From Bimastos eiseni (taxonomy: Eukaryota; Annelida; Clitellata; Crassiclitellata; Lumbricidae), in the NCBI GenBank assembly GCA_959347315.1, contig OY365809.1, positions 5,280,147 through 5,344,146 of the forward strand: 64,000 nt of DNA, read 5' to 3'. The stretch's first letter is position 1. The number at the start of each line of letters is the position of its first letter. Shown here piece by piece: positions 21,380 to 33,449 of this stretch. The notes under the pieces were generated by a model, which saw only the letters and a program-made list of their open reading frames with translations, did no database searches and had not been told where the DNA came from. Made by a program: the position numbers and the translations under genes.

Positions 21380-22670
21380 GAATGGACTGATGGTTTGGGA
21401 TGGATCAGGCTTTGAATTATCCGGTTTGAACTAGGGGGTTGAAAAATTTTCGTTTGTCCGGACCAGAATTTTTATGAGCCTGAAACCGGTATGCGGGCTA
21501 AAACATATATAGAGTTACTGGGGAGTTTCAATGCACGAACTTGATTCTTAGCTGTGTTAAGCTGCATTAGGCCACTAAAAGCTTATCTGGGGTTTTCTTG
21601 ATAGACCAGGTAATTTTTGAGAATTAACTGGTGGGGTTGATAAATGAACTGGAAGGTTGAACCTTCCCAACCCCTCCGACAATTCAATCACTGGGATGGA
21701 TGGATGGATTAATGAATGGAGAGGTGGGTGGAAGGACAGATGGTATAATAAAGTACTAGGTAACTATACATGTACTTCACGAAGCATTTGGCCAATAGCA
21801 AAGTGAGCGAAGGTCAAACGAAGCGTCGACAGAAAGGCAAGGCATGTGAGTGGGAGAAAAGAATGAAGAAAGAAGAATGGAAAGTGAAAAGAGAAAAGAT
21901 GGAAACGAGAAGAAGGAAGCGTGAAAAGGGTGAGGACGAGGGAATAGAGAAGAGGAAAGTCCATCCATGTCATGCCATAGAGAAGATGGAAGTAGAATCA
22001 ATGAATCAATCAAAAATATTTGTTATAGCGCCTTGATATAGGAATGATGGTAAATAAGACCAGAGACTCTGTTCATCGATGCCATCTGTCAGCTGTCGAC
22101 GGAAATCCCTTAATTGGTTCCCCGCTTGTTCGTGGGTCCACCACTGGCGACTCTTTCAGTTTACTATGCGATGTTTTGCTAACTGATGTAAATTATTCAT
22201 ATGAAATGGCAATAAACATCATTTAGGCTAACGCAAAGAGCGCATAATGAGTAGGTATCTTGAAGGGGCGCTTTGGAAATGTTCGATTACAACGCATTGC
22301 GTTCATATTTTGTTCATCGACTGCACGAATCCCGGCTAATTGCAATTTTAGTGGCTTTATGACTTTCTTCCTTCTCCACCTGCATATCAATCCCCACCAC
22401 TCTCCTTCTTGTCTCTTCTTCCCACTCCAACATTGTTTAGCTGTCCAATTATTTGCTCTTTGTGCCGTTCGGTGATTAATTGCGCTGAGGTTCTCTCAGG
22501 ATCTGCATTCAACCACGTTCCACTTTCCCACCTTCTCTTTTGGCCACGTCAGCCATTACATCGATCACTTCCATTACTTTCATCCTTTAAGTGGAGCTTA
22601 AGAAGTAGAAAAAACATTCTAGAAATAGACAAGTGGTAATCGGATTACACATAGTGCAAAGATATCAATG
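21380..22670. other. intronic sequence without recognised features
   Basis: It includes a purine-rich stretch (21800-21960) whose Lys/Glu-rich frame I take as low complexity, and a GTTATAGCGCC tail-like motif at about 22020. A possible element with GGGGGTTG-like ends at 21420-21690 was considered and not called. Confidence 0.5.
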
Positions 22671-22679
22671 CAACATTAT

Positions 22680-23005
22680 CATCTGCATCACTATTATCTT
22701 TATCTTCATAATGTTCTTCTTCCTCAATAGCATCGTCATCTTCTTCATCTATGCTATCATCATGCTAATCATCATCATTACTATATAAATCATCGTCATC
22801 ATATTAGTCATCATCATATTTATGATCATCGTATAAATCATCATCGTCTTCATCTTTATCATCGCGAGAATCATCATTATCGTACTAATGTACAACATCA
22901 TCACTTTTATCATAATTGTCATCATCATCATCAGCATCACGATCATGATTATGATCATCATCATCGTCATCATTATCATAATTATGGTCGTCGTCATCGT
23001 CATCA
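22680..23005. repeat. (CAT)n-rich trinucleotide region
   Basis: Interrupted ATC/CAT repeats over about 320 bases. Open frames (poly-Met, poly-Asp, poly-Ile) are artefacts. Confidence 0.9.
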
Positions 23006-23009
23006 CCAG

Positions 23010-24075
23010 GATCTATAGCATACCCCACATCGTAGCTCTGTCTTTTCCACGACTCAATCAATGGTCTTGAACTTGAGCTCTCTTGCAAGCGGTATACGTA
23101 GCCTAATGCTGAGTGTAAGGAGATCCACTTGTGCGATTCATGTCGACGAATGCCTTGGTCGTCCGTCTGTGATCTTACCCTGCTCCTTGAGGGACCGGAA
23201 GTCAAGGCTAGGATGTCTCATAAAGTCTTCCTCAGACCGCTCAATCTGCCATCACCGCTTGTGTGCTCAAACAACCGCAGTCTCCTAAGTTCGCCGATCT
23301 TCGAGAACGGGATCAGTCTGCTGAATATTTTATGGGCCAGAATTATAACGAAATATATATAGTTAGATAAATATCTTTATGACTATGTATATATAATAAA
23401 TTCGCATGGACTGATCTGATGCACGTGATATCTTTAATGTCTTTATGCATACAAATATGACTCTGAAAGTGTAAATACATAATATTATATCTCTGATATC
23501 TTAAGTATACGACATCGGTGTGGATCATGAGTGCGTGCATTATTTATTGTATTAGTAAACGCATTAGTTATATATATATAATATATATATAACTAATATA
23601 TATATATAGTGAGGAAAGTTGAGTCTGGCGCAGTCACGTGGTCTGCGTGACGGCGTACGCTAAGTGACAACGATCGCAGCTACGTGTGGTTGATGTGACA
23701 GAGGCAGCCAGTAAGAAGCCTACTGACTGCTTACTGGCTGCCTATGAGTGGTGGGCTTATTTTAAGGCTGTATGGATTCTGTGGTTGGTGCAGGCTTTCT
23801 TGTGGCATTTGAGTGTGTACTTAATTCCAGATTTGACAGAACCGCTCAAGTTATATAGCGCCTGTATGACTTAAGAAATGATTCACGAATGTGTAACTAC
23901 GAACTAATGGTGAACAATTGCGAAGCAGATGGCAGGGATGGCGCGCACAAACTGAAGCCAAACAGGTATATAAATGGCGCGCATGAGCAACTGCCACTAA
24001 AGTATTTTGATATAAATATTGCAAATCAACGCAGATTTAAATGGATATAGCTCTTATCAAAATATGATGTCAATA
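23010..24075. other. intronic sequence, tail-like motif only
   Basis: An AT palindrome lies at about 23570-23610 and an AAGTTATATAGCGCC retroposon-tail motif at about 23848-23862 (minus orientation). No gene was seen. Confidence 0.5.
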
Positions 24076-24079
24076 TTTA

Positions 24080-24313
24080 TTCTGAAATTTATTAAGTCTG
24101 AAATTTGATATCGCCCTTCTTCCAACATTTTTTGTTCAGAAGTCCACACACCTCGACGGACCAATAATTGCAGTTGTACCGCAGAGCAGCTGTGCGCGAA
24201 GGACTTGCTCAAAGTCCCTACACAGTGACACCAAGGACGAGGGTCGAACCTGCTCACTCTGCGCACATTGAGCTTTACGGGCCGACCGCTGTAACCAATC
24301 GGCCACCGTGCCA
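24080..24313 (-). mobile_element. tRNA-derived SINE, copy 1
   Basis: On the minus strand the head reads GGCACGGTGGCCGATTGGTT, an A-box-like segment, and about 55 bases later GGTTCGACCCTC, a clear B box. Together they indicate a tRNA Ser/Leu-like promoter. The body includes ACTTTGAGCAAGTCCTTCGC. The tail is TGTTGGAAGAAGGGCGATAT followed by CAAATTTCAG. A second copy with the same head, body and tail is at 26245-26467. The tail resembles the LINE tail AAGGCGCTATATAAAT. Confidence 0.85.
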
Positions 24314-25102
24314 GCTAGATATGGATATTAGGCTGCTCTTTGCATTTGCAACCTAGATTTCAACGGAAATGGTTCTAACTAATTTACCACAGGGTTGAAC
24401 AGTTGGCTGCAGTCAAAGGGTAATAGACGGATGATCTTGAAAAACTTGGTTTCATTGGAATACATTTAAGTTGACAAATACGCATACGCATTGTCAGATA
24501 CGGTGCTACACGACACGAGGTAAACGAGAATTGACATGAATTATTGTCGGATTTGAATGGAATTGTGCGTATATAATTAGGCGTGTGGGCGCTTGAGTAG
24601 TTTATCTGTGAGACTGACTGCATCAATGTTTTGGTCTGTCCGTATGTATGTGTGCGTATGTCTCTGAACATGTGAGCATGTGTGCATTTGTTTGTATGTA
24701 TGCGTGCTTGCATGGATCGTTCCGTGTCTTTGGGTCTGTTTGTCGGATCTATCTGAATGCACCAATCACAGCTGCCCCAGCTGCTAGAGTCCACATACAA
24801 AAGGTGTCAGCTGATTTGTGAAGTGACACGACCACGTGACTAAGTTAAAATCATCACTTACTTCACTACTTATAAAAATTATTGAGCGCACGCATACAAA
24901 CACACACTAGTCAAACATGTAAATATAATTTTATGCATATTTATATATACATTTATATATATATATATATATACATTATCCTTAGAGAACAGGAGAGAGC
25001 GTCTTGTGTGTCGTATCTCTGAGCTGCTTCGTAATTGCCTTTCCATTGTTGATTGGAAATTTCCTTTCGTTCTATTCTCGTGGCGCTATTTCCTCTCTTC
25101 CT

Positions 25103-25302
25103 NNNNNNNNNNNNNNNNNNNNNNNNNNNNNNNNNNNNNNNNNNNNNNNNNNNNNNNNNNNNNNNNNNNNNNNNNNNNNNNNNNNNNNNNNNNNNNNNNN
25201 NNNNNNNNNNNNNNNNNNNNNNNNNNNNNNNNNNNNNNNNNNNNNNNNNNNNNNNNNNNNNNNNNNNNNNNNNNNNNNNNNNNNNNNNNNNNNNNNNNNN
25301 NN
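25103..25302. other. assembly gap of 200 N
   Basis: Exactly 200 undetermined bases, probably a placeholder of arbitrary size, in the intron between the S1 and S2 exons. The right edge enters a GC-rich 9-bp tandem repeat that plausibly caused the gap. Confidence 0.99.
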
Positions 25303-25376
25303 GCCAGCGGGGCCAGCGGGGCCAGCGGGGCCAGCGGGGCCAGCGGGGCCAGCGGGGCCAGCGGGGCCAGCGGGGC
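25303..25376. repeat. GC-rich 9-bp tandem repeat at the gap edge
   Basis: At least eight copies of GGCCAGCGG, in a region otherwise AT-rich. One frame reads Gly-Pro-Ala triplets, but no exon context supports a collagen-like protein. Confidence 0.95.
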
Positions 25377-25877
25377 CGTGGCCCAGAGAGCAAATGTGGG
25401 AAGGCCGCAAATTTCAGGATAGAAAAACTTATTATTCCATAAAATGCACTATTTACAAAATGTGGGGTCACCAGATTGATGCTAGGCACACGGCGCAATT
25501 ATAGCTCGGTATGGCCCTGCCTGTGACCCTTGACCTTTGGCAACAAGACTCGAACATCCTTTTGATTATCATTTGCACAACTCATCTGACCTGAATCAGC
25601 GCTCTTGAAACTGCTGGTGCCCAGCAGGCACTTCAGGGCTTACGATTACGATATTTGTTAAAATATCTATGAATGATTGTGTAAGCAAAATCGTTGACGG
25701 GGCTCATAGCTAGTCCGTATTGTGTCTATGATGGCAGCTGTTGAGCCGATGTGGGCCCAATGTGTCCCCAGTGAACGTTGCTGCGTGCGTGTTGATACAT
25801 CGATTAGATGATTTGTTGATTCAGTTATCGATTAAATGATTTATGTATTGCTGTCTGTTAATAGAATGATTTCCTAC

Positions 25878-25968
25878 CAGGTAGAAAAGAATGTTTCCGG
25901 CAATTTCTTCATATTGCTCGACGGTTGAAAAGATGCTGAGAAGGAGGCACATGAAGACCATCAGGAAT
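25878..25968 (-). CDS. KCNQ: KCNQ channel exon: S1 and start of S2
   Basis: A 91-nt minus-strand exon, acceptor GCTTATACAG and donor CTG|GTAGGA. It encodes FLMVFMCLLLSIFSTVEQYE, then EIAGNILFYL. The Kv7 counterpart is [20 protein letters not shown]...LFWM, the S1 helix and S1-S2 loop. One base completes a codon begun in exon 1. As I recall, the equivalent vertebrate exon is also 91 nt. This is the most upstream exon I can find; the N-terminal exon with the start codon is missing from the annotation. Confidence 0.95.
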
Positions 25969-26028
25969 CTGTATAAGCAAAAATAAAAATAATAATACAG
26001 CAAATAGACACTCACAGACACATATATT

Positions 26029-26245
26029 ATATATATATTATATATAATATATATATTATATATATTATATATAATATATATATTATATATATTATATATA
26101 ATATATATATATATATATATTATATATCATGATAGTTATAGCTATTTATACAATATATAATAATATTATAATATATTTTTATATTTTATTTTTTATATTA
26201 TAATATATATTTATAATATATAATTATATTTATATTAATTTTATT
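26029..26245. repeat. (TA)n-rich block with TATATTATATATATAATA periodicity
   Basis: About 200 bases of A and T only or nearly so, with short self-complementary units. It adjoins the AT tail of the SINE at 26245-26467. Confidence 0.9.
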
Positions 26246-26467
26246 TATTACCGAAGTTTGATACCGCCCTTCTTCCAACATCTTTTGCTCAGAAGTGCAC
26301 CTGCCTCGACGGCGCAACTGCAGTTGTACTGCAGAGCAATTGTACGCGAAGGACTTGCTCAAGGTCCCTACACAATGACTGACGCCCCGGACGAGGGTCG
26401 AAAACACGCACTCAGCGCACATTGAGCGTTACGGGCAGACCGCTCTGACCAATCGGCCACCGTGCCA
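26245..26467 (-). mobile_element. tRNA-derived SINE, copy 2
   Basis: The minus-strand head GGCACGGTGGCCGATTGGTC and a degraded B box (TTTTCGACCCTC) are followed by the same body as copy 1 (ACCTTGAGCAAGTCCTTCGC) and the same tail (TGTTGGAAGAAGGGCGGTAT). It ends in an AT-rich tract. It shares roughly 85% of aligned positions with copy 1 by eye. It lies about 280 bp upstream of the S1 exon. Confidence 0.85.
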
Positions 26468-26469
26468 CA

Positions 26470-29400
26470 CAATTATATATTGTATATATGTTATTTAATA
26501 TATTCAACGGAAATGACTGCAAAAAGTTAACTATCGTCACCCCCCAAGAGAGACTCGGTAGGGAACCCCTCTGACCTGAGAGCATAAAATGGAAGCGAGG
26601 AGAATAGTCTTCAATTGCCTGCGGAAAGGAATCAAACAGAGAACAGGAACTTAATGTCGCAGGTTGCTAGGCAACCGATCCCAAAAGATGGGTCGATCAT
26701 AGCAGAGATTCGATCCACAACTGCGAATTTACGGATCGTCGCACAACCACGCAGGTCGTTTTGCGCTGTGGCGAGAAGCGGTGCGGCAATGAAGCGTGTC
26801 AGGATGCATAAATGAAGTATGAATATTAGATGTCTGCATGCATCTATAGCGAGGACCCTTGATATAGTTACATATATTTTTGAACAAACGTTAATGTTAC
26901 AGGTTTAAACATGAAAACGACCTGAAATCTCGATAGGCGATTAAGCAACAAAAACCGTGAAAAACGTTGAAATACCATATTAATAGTCTGTAATTATAGT
27001 TCATATAGTGTCTATAAAAGTAGAGGGTACTTTGTATTGGGGTTCAATCTGGATCAACTGAAACGACGAAACTCGATTTTCCCCAATGCGATGAAAATCC
27101 TAAATTTACTCGATTCCACAAAACACCTATCTAACTGTTTGCCAAATCTCGAATATTAATAATTATGACCTATGCGCTGACTATACCAATTACTTTGATA
27201 CTAGACATAAAATATTCGCAAAAAAGAGACTTGCACAATTAGTTTGTTTTCAATATAGCAAGTGCACATAATGGGATCTGGTGAAAGTTTATTTACGGGG
27301 ATAAAGTGCTCTGGGATTTGCCCATCGAGAGAAATTCCTAGCTCCTAAACACAGAATTCCAGGACCTTAGCTTTAGGCAGATAAATTCCGGGCTCATCGA
27401 CAAAGCAGTCACGGGCCTCCTAGACGGAAATGGGCGTATTCTATAATGAAATAATAATATATGAGGCAAAATTCAGAAGCTCAAAGGTTAAACAGATTCT
27501 AGTTAAGTGTATACGTACTATTTTATTTAAGAGGGCATAAATCATGAAATTTGTATAAAAACTACATGTATAATTTTTATCATAAGTAGATTGTGGGCCC
27601 AATCGAAGTCCATAATCATCGCCGGGCCCTTGGGCTTTTGTCCCTCTGCCCCACGCTCTCGATGGGCCATACGACACACACCCCTTCACTCTGGCAAATT
27701 CCAATAAGGGTGTGTGATTCATTAAGGTACAGCCGAAAAGTCCTCTTGTATGTATGGGTGATGACAATGAATTGCTTTATAAAGCGACCGTATTAAAAGC
27801 AACTGTGAGAAATCGATAAAACGCGTCATAATATTCCAATCACATAGAATTTATGTTGCAGCGTCCTCCGTTCCAACTTAATATTATATTCTGCCAAATA
27901 TTGTCATGAAATTATGCCCAAGACCCAGAACATGCCATCTGGCTCCGAATGGGACACGGTAGCTGGTTCGTTAGCGAATTCCTTGTAATAAGGCGATGAG
28001 TTTATCCTATAGGTTCTATAGAGTGTCCATTGCGACATTGAGTGAAGCCATGGAGATGAGGTGAGGCGGATTATCGATTCTATTCGTTGGTCGAATAGAG
28101 ACTTAAATGTCCCTATTACAGAGTATGTTTCATACACTTTGATTTATAAACTGCCATCACTTGTTTAGCTATTAAATGTCAGTAGTACACATACTAGACA
28201 TGTATTTACTTGTCAGCGACCACATTTTTTTATTGGCGCTCGCTCATCTAAGAACACGGTCGTAATAAACCGTCGATTTCATTTTATAGCGTCCTTATTC
28301 GACGGCGCTCTTTTGTGTCGCGTCCTTTTTATCGCGTCCTTATAGGGAAGGGACAATGGTTGAGGCGAGATCAAAAAAGGCAAAGCAAAGAGGACGAGAT
28401 GTCTCAATTCAATCGATTTTCATAACAGCTGGAGAATTCTCGCAATTGTCCTAATCCAGGTCTGCCTAGGAACACACGCGCAACACACTCGTCAGTTCTT
28501 AACGGCTCTGTAATAGCCAGAAACCCGCAGTGTCCGATTTGTCGAGAGAATTAGGGCTGGAGCCCCAGCTTCAGCTACCAGCGCGATGATACAGTGCTGA
28601 ATTTTTAACCTTCTCTGCAACTTTCATCAGTCAATCCTCTGCTTCTCCGGTGTTCTCCACTGACAAATCAGACTCTGGATACCTGCATGCATAGAAATCC
28701 TTTCATTTGCAGAGAGTCGGAGTAGAGTCCGTAAAAGGTGGGGGGAGACTTGACACCCTCGACCCTCCCTGTGTGTATAGATGAAGGATATTCGCCATGT
28801 AATTCTAATTCGGTCTACACACTCTATAAGTTACATGTCTAATTCATGATTGTGTGCGTGTCTGTCTGTGTTCGTGTGCGCGTGTGTGTGTTTATGTCTA
28901 AATGTATGCGAGCGTGCATGTGTGTGCTGGTGTGTCTGTGCGCGCGTCTTTACTCCTTAGTCCTTGGCTGATATAGCTCCTGTATACGTCCGATGCGTGT
29001 GTGTCGGAGTGTGCGTGTATTTGTACTCGTAAGCACGTGCGTTTGTGTGTTTGCGCATATGCATTTGTCCAAAGTCCCTGACTGATATAGCTCCTGTATA
29101 TGTCCCATCCCAGTGATATATCTACACGGCATAGAAACCCAATCATCTCAAAATGAATCCGCGAGGGGGGATACCCTGGTACTCATAACGCTCTTTCGTT
29201 TGCTTTATGGGCGTATTTGGCGTCGTAACCGTCTCAGATATTCTCTGAACATTGAACAGACGATGTTATTAGCGCAACATAAAATTCGCGTCGGACAAAA
29301 GAATAGCAAAATGGCGGCGCCCGTTACGCGACGGTTTTATGTCGTCTTGCAAAATTCATGAATCCTATTCTGCCGACCTAAACGAAAACATTGCGTGCGC

Positions 29401-29480
29401 TGTAATGACCACCTGTGACGAATTATAGACGCCGAATGATCAACCATAACAAGGACGTATCATCGCCATCATCACCACCA
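26470..29480. other. about 3 kb without recognised genes
   Basis: AT-rich sequence. A GT-rich stretch at 28850-29080 contains an imperfect duplication: TGATATAGCTCCTGTATA at 28968-28985 and again at 29082-29099. Open frames here are short and unlike known proteins. I looked for the missing KCNQ exon 1 (an ERP...W...Y motif before a GT donor) and did not find it. Confidence 0.45.
29473..29480. repeat. target-site duplication, left
   Basis: CACCACCA, identical to 30656-30663. The target is a CAC/CAT-type simple sequence, so chance identity is somewhat more likely than for a complex 8-mer. Confidence 0.8.
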
Positions 29481-30655
29481 CAGAGTTGTCCACAGGCCAA
29501 AATTCATTACCCGACCCATCAGAATTGGACGCGACCCGACTGCTGAAGCCAAATATCTGACCCGACCCGACCCGCGAAGTGCATGACACGGCCCAATCCG
29601 ACCCGACCTGCCTTTGTGCCAATTTTACTAATATTATTTGTCGCCAAATTCTAATGTCGTAGAAATTCTGCACAGTCAGACCGCTATGCAGAATGATAAC
29701 ATTGATTTTTAAGCTCATAATTATAAAACGTTTCAGCAAATAACTTACTTTCTCCATAAATTCATGCACAAGAATTCTGGTTATTACTATGTACGCCCAA
29801 GTCCGTCAGGCCGCATGCGCTACAGCGTTGCATCTCCAGATAACTCACACGCTTGTGATCTATCCGTTGACCTTTCAGTTTTTTCTCATAAATTAGTGAT
29901 AAATTATTTCATGCGACATTTCGAAGGAGCAAATCCGGAGTTGCACTAAATTCCTTCGCCATATTTAAGTTGGCTGATAGTAACTCATTGACACCAAGAT
30001 CCGATGGAGACCGCGTTTCACATCCCCATGGCGGTTTATTTACGAAATTTTAATCTCGGGCCCTAAAAGGTTGGGCGGCCATTCAAACGGCCGAGTCGTG
30101 GTGAAGGTATCATGCATTAAGCCCACAATACAAAATTAGTTCGGTCGAGGTCATAAATTATATGTCTACTCAAATTACGAAAACGTATGCCGGTATATCG
30201 TGCCTTGTCTTTACCGCTGTCTTACTGTCTCTATGTCTCAAGCTTTCTCTTTCTCTCTCTCTCTCTCTCTCTACATAAAAATATAATTTTTTATATTGAT
30301 GTATATATATATATATATATATATATGTTATATTCTGCTGTTCAATTGGCTTTGCGATAGTCTTGAGGCCTGTCATATTTTACTCATTCCTATGCGCTCA
30401 GCGTCTCTTGTCAATGAACGCATGCTACATTGCACAAATTCGAAGATGAATAACACTAAGAATCATTATGAAAAGTAAGGAGTTGAAAATTAAGCTCTGC
30501 GAAAAAGAGTGGGCCCAAGTGGATCCAGGCTTGGGACCTATCTGAACCGACTCACTGGGATCTGGACCCGACCCGATCTGACCCGCCGAACGTACAGATA
30601 TTCATGATCCGACCCGACCGGACCCACGGGTTGACCCGACCCGCGTACAACTCTG
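29481..30655. mobile_element. 1175-bp hAT-like non-autonomous element with GACCCG arrays
   Basis: The left terminus is CAGAGTTGTCC and the right terminus ...GTACAACTCTG, giving a 9-base perfect inverted repeat CAGAGTTGT. It is flanked by an identical 8-bp duplication CACCACCA. Terminal CAGxGxTG and 8-bp duplications are hAT superfamily traits. Within about 160 bases of each end are arrays of ACCCGACCCG words on the plus strand in both places (29509-29612 and 30550-30645), in direct rather than inverted orientation. The centre (29630-30480) has no transposase-like frame and includes (CT)n and (TA)n runs at 30245-30325. I infer a non-autonomous element mobilised by a hAT transposase encoded elsewhere. 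Confidence 0.85.
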
Positions 30656-30663
30656 CACCACCA
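30656..30663. repeat. target-site duplication, right
   Basis: CACCACCA, the partner of 29473-29480. Confidence 0.8.
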
Positions 30664-31259
30664 TCATCACCAATATTTTCACTGTCACCATCACAACCAT
30701 AATATATGCAACATGTATATAAATATATTAATATAGAATATCTTTTAACAGATATAGTGCATATTGTTATGCATATAAATGTGTATATATATATATAATA
30801 ATGTATATATATAGACCCACCAATATATATAATATATATATATTATACTGTAAGCAAGTATGATATACACTTACGTTAGTACACGTTGGTATCCGTACAC
30901 GGAGACTCCTTGCATTTACGGATAATAAGAAGGGCAAACATTATCGTTGAAGGCTCGTCCAAATCCTTCGAAGCAATCCATCCTTGGAATAACACTCCAC
31001 AGAGGAGGCAGACACACGTCGTCGACGCCTCTATCCATGTCTGTGTCTGTCTCTCTTTGTCTCTGTCTGTCTGTCTATCTCTCCCTGTCTTGTCACGCGT
31101 ATTTAACGACAGTTTAGACATCCTAGTGTTCGTCTCTGCAATGACCATTTCCTACGTCCTTGAACAGGTCTCTCACGCACAGCTGTCTAACAACGCCTTG
31201 AATAATTATTAGCCTGCGCCATATTCCGAACGCTGTGGTGCAAGTGTAGAATGAAATTT

Positions 31260-31272
31260 ATAATAATAACAA

Positions 31273-31317
<45 letters not shown>

Positions 31318-31331
31318 TATTATTATTATTA

Positions 31332-31383
<52 letters not shown>

Positions 31384-31395
31384 TATTATTATTCT
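31260..31395. repeat. (ATT)n trinucleotide repeat
   Basis: About 45 ATT units with few interruptions; a weaker tract follows at 31495-31570. Confidence 0.95.
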
Positions 31396-31569
31396 TGCTC
31401 GAGGTAGAAATGATCGCTCAGGCTTGATAAAACAAAAGCTAAAAACTGTGTTATAGGTTCTCGCCCCAACGTGCTGCTCAAAGGACCCCCTTTTACTATT
31501 ATTGTATTATTTTTATTATTATTGTTATTATGTTTATTATTATTATTACTATTATTATTATTATTTTTA

Positions 31570-32424
31570 TCATTAGTATTATTAGGGGTAAAAGTAATAA
31601 TGTTAATAATATAATCGTAATTAAAAGCAAAACAACAAAAATAATTATCATATTAATAATAAATAATAATTCTAAATAATAATAAAACCATCAAGCACAT
31701 CTGAAAGCAGTCTGAACACCACTCGTAAGTGACTGTTTGTGTATGGATTGGAAGACAACTCCACTTAAACTGGACTTGCTTACATGCTGTATAACATTTT
31801 CTAATCTACTTATACTAACCAAACGGCCAAATACGATTAGTGTACAAAATGGGTCTACCGACAAAATTCGAAAATTAAAAAGTAAGCAAAATTTTCAGTT
31901 AAGTAAATTTAATACATAAACTAAAAGTTAACAGTTGACTAGGTCTACATGCAGTTTTTTACATTATTCTGCCAGAGTCCGGGTAAACTAGAAATGAAAC
32001 TAATTCAACTAAACTTAGAATAGAAATGAGAATAATGACACTATGATACCACGGACCGGGCAGTAGGCAACCACAGAATATATTATGTTAATGAGAGAGT
32101 TGATTCAGTGCACTCGACGCAGCAGAATCCGCACGTGCAGAAACAGATGTCACGTGACAGCTATTCGTATTCGGTTCGATCGTTACTATTTGGAAATGGA
32201 ATTGACGACGATAGCATCTCCAGCGTCTTCTAGAACTTAGACTCAAAGGATAGAATCAACTGCCAACGCAAATACACTGAGAATCAGACAGTGTTCTAAC
32301 TTTGTTGCATTTTAAAAAACAAAATTAGCTATCCTAAATGTAAAACAGTTAGATGCACTGCTAATTTAATATAGAAAGACCTACTTGTCGACTAAGACTT
32401 CTACGGCTTTGCTTAAACTCCGGC
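31570..32424. other. AT-rich sequence, nothing recognised
   Basis: No gene, RNA or clear element. The open frame 31737-31919 has no recognisable similarity. Confidence 0.5.
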
Positions 32425-32527
32425 ACTGGTTACACTTTGCCAGTGCCAGTCCCAAGCCTGGATAAATGAGGAGGGCAACGCTGGCGATCTTTGTTATCAC
32501 ACAGTGGTGTCGTTAAACTGCAACTAA
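32425..32527 (+). repeat. dispersed repeat A, copy 4
   Basis: The best preserved copy: CCAGTGCCAGTCCCAAGCC, GAGGAGGGCAACGCT, ATCACACAGTGGTGTCGTTA and AACTGCAACT in order. Confidence 0.75.
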
Positions 32528-32827
32528 CCAATCGGCTTTGCCTTAAATGACATGCAACAAGCCATCTTCTTTGCAGACCATTAAACATCCTATAGTAATG
32601 GATGAGTTAACGAAGGCCAAGTTGCCACATGTAGGAAGCTAATAGAATAATACGCTGACACCGTTGCTTTTAAGAAACCACAATCGTCAGTATTTAAATT
32701 CGTCGTTTGATAAAATTTAAATGAATTCTTATCTTATTCTTATTCTTCTTTTGTAATATCTTATAGTGCCTGTGATTCTGATAAAATCATTCATGCAAAT
32801 TCACTTACTTACTCTTATTCTTATGAA

Positions 32828-32936
32828 ATGTTCTTAACACTGTTCTTAACACTGTTCTTAACACTGTTCTTAACACTGTTCTTAACACTGTTCTTAACAC
32901 TGTTCTTAACACTGTTCTTAACACTGTTCTTAACAT
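32828..32936. repeat. 12-bp tandem repeat, about 9 copies
   Basis: The unit ACTGTTCTTAAC is repeated almost perfectly. Confidence 0.95.
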
Positions 32937-33449
32937 TAACATTAATTAATTGCGTGCGTTACAAATTCAATTAATAATAATAAAATAGTATATATATATG
33001 TATATATATATATTATATAATTGACTGTTTTCTTAATGCTCAGTCGTTCGTCTAATGTCTTTCTTATACACATACCTATACGCAGACAATAAGTCAAGTT
33101 AATGCTGGAGTTAATGTTCCAGGGCATTATATGGCCTCGTATACCGTCGACGCAGCTCAAGCACTCTATTAGCGTCCAGCGAGGATTGATAGCGCGTAGT
33201 AAATTCCAAGCAAGTAGTCCCAGGGTGATTGGACGGTACAGGCGCAGACAGTGAAGACCGTGGCTTAAGTAGGGTCATTAGGCCAGGAATCTAAACACGG
33301 ATTTGCTCGTCCGGCTTTCATTATCGTATCGTTAAGTTCGTCCGAAGTCCCGCAGGAATGCATCAGCTCAGAGCAGGTGGTTCGTTGTCTTTCTTTGGTG
33401 TTCACTATGTCATGCATGTCCAGAGAAGTTCTCCGAGGTCTTGCAAATA

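Noticed and set aside
21420..21690. Possible DNA transposon with GGGGGTTG / CAACCCCTCC ends
   Set aside because: The inverted match is short and composition-driven, and no target duplication was found.
24168..24313. Possible functional tRNA gene on the minus strand
   Set aside because: The A and B boxes are part of a SINE: the same head, body and tail recur at 26245-26467, and no acceptor stem closes.
25303..25500. Collagen-like Gly-Pro-Ala frame at the gap edge
   Set aside because: It is a pure 9-bp tandem repeat at an assembly gap with no exon structure.
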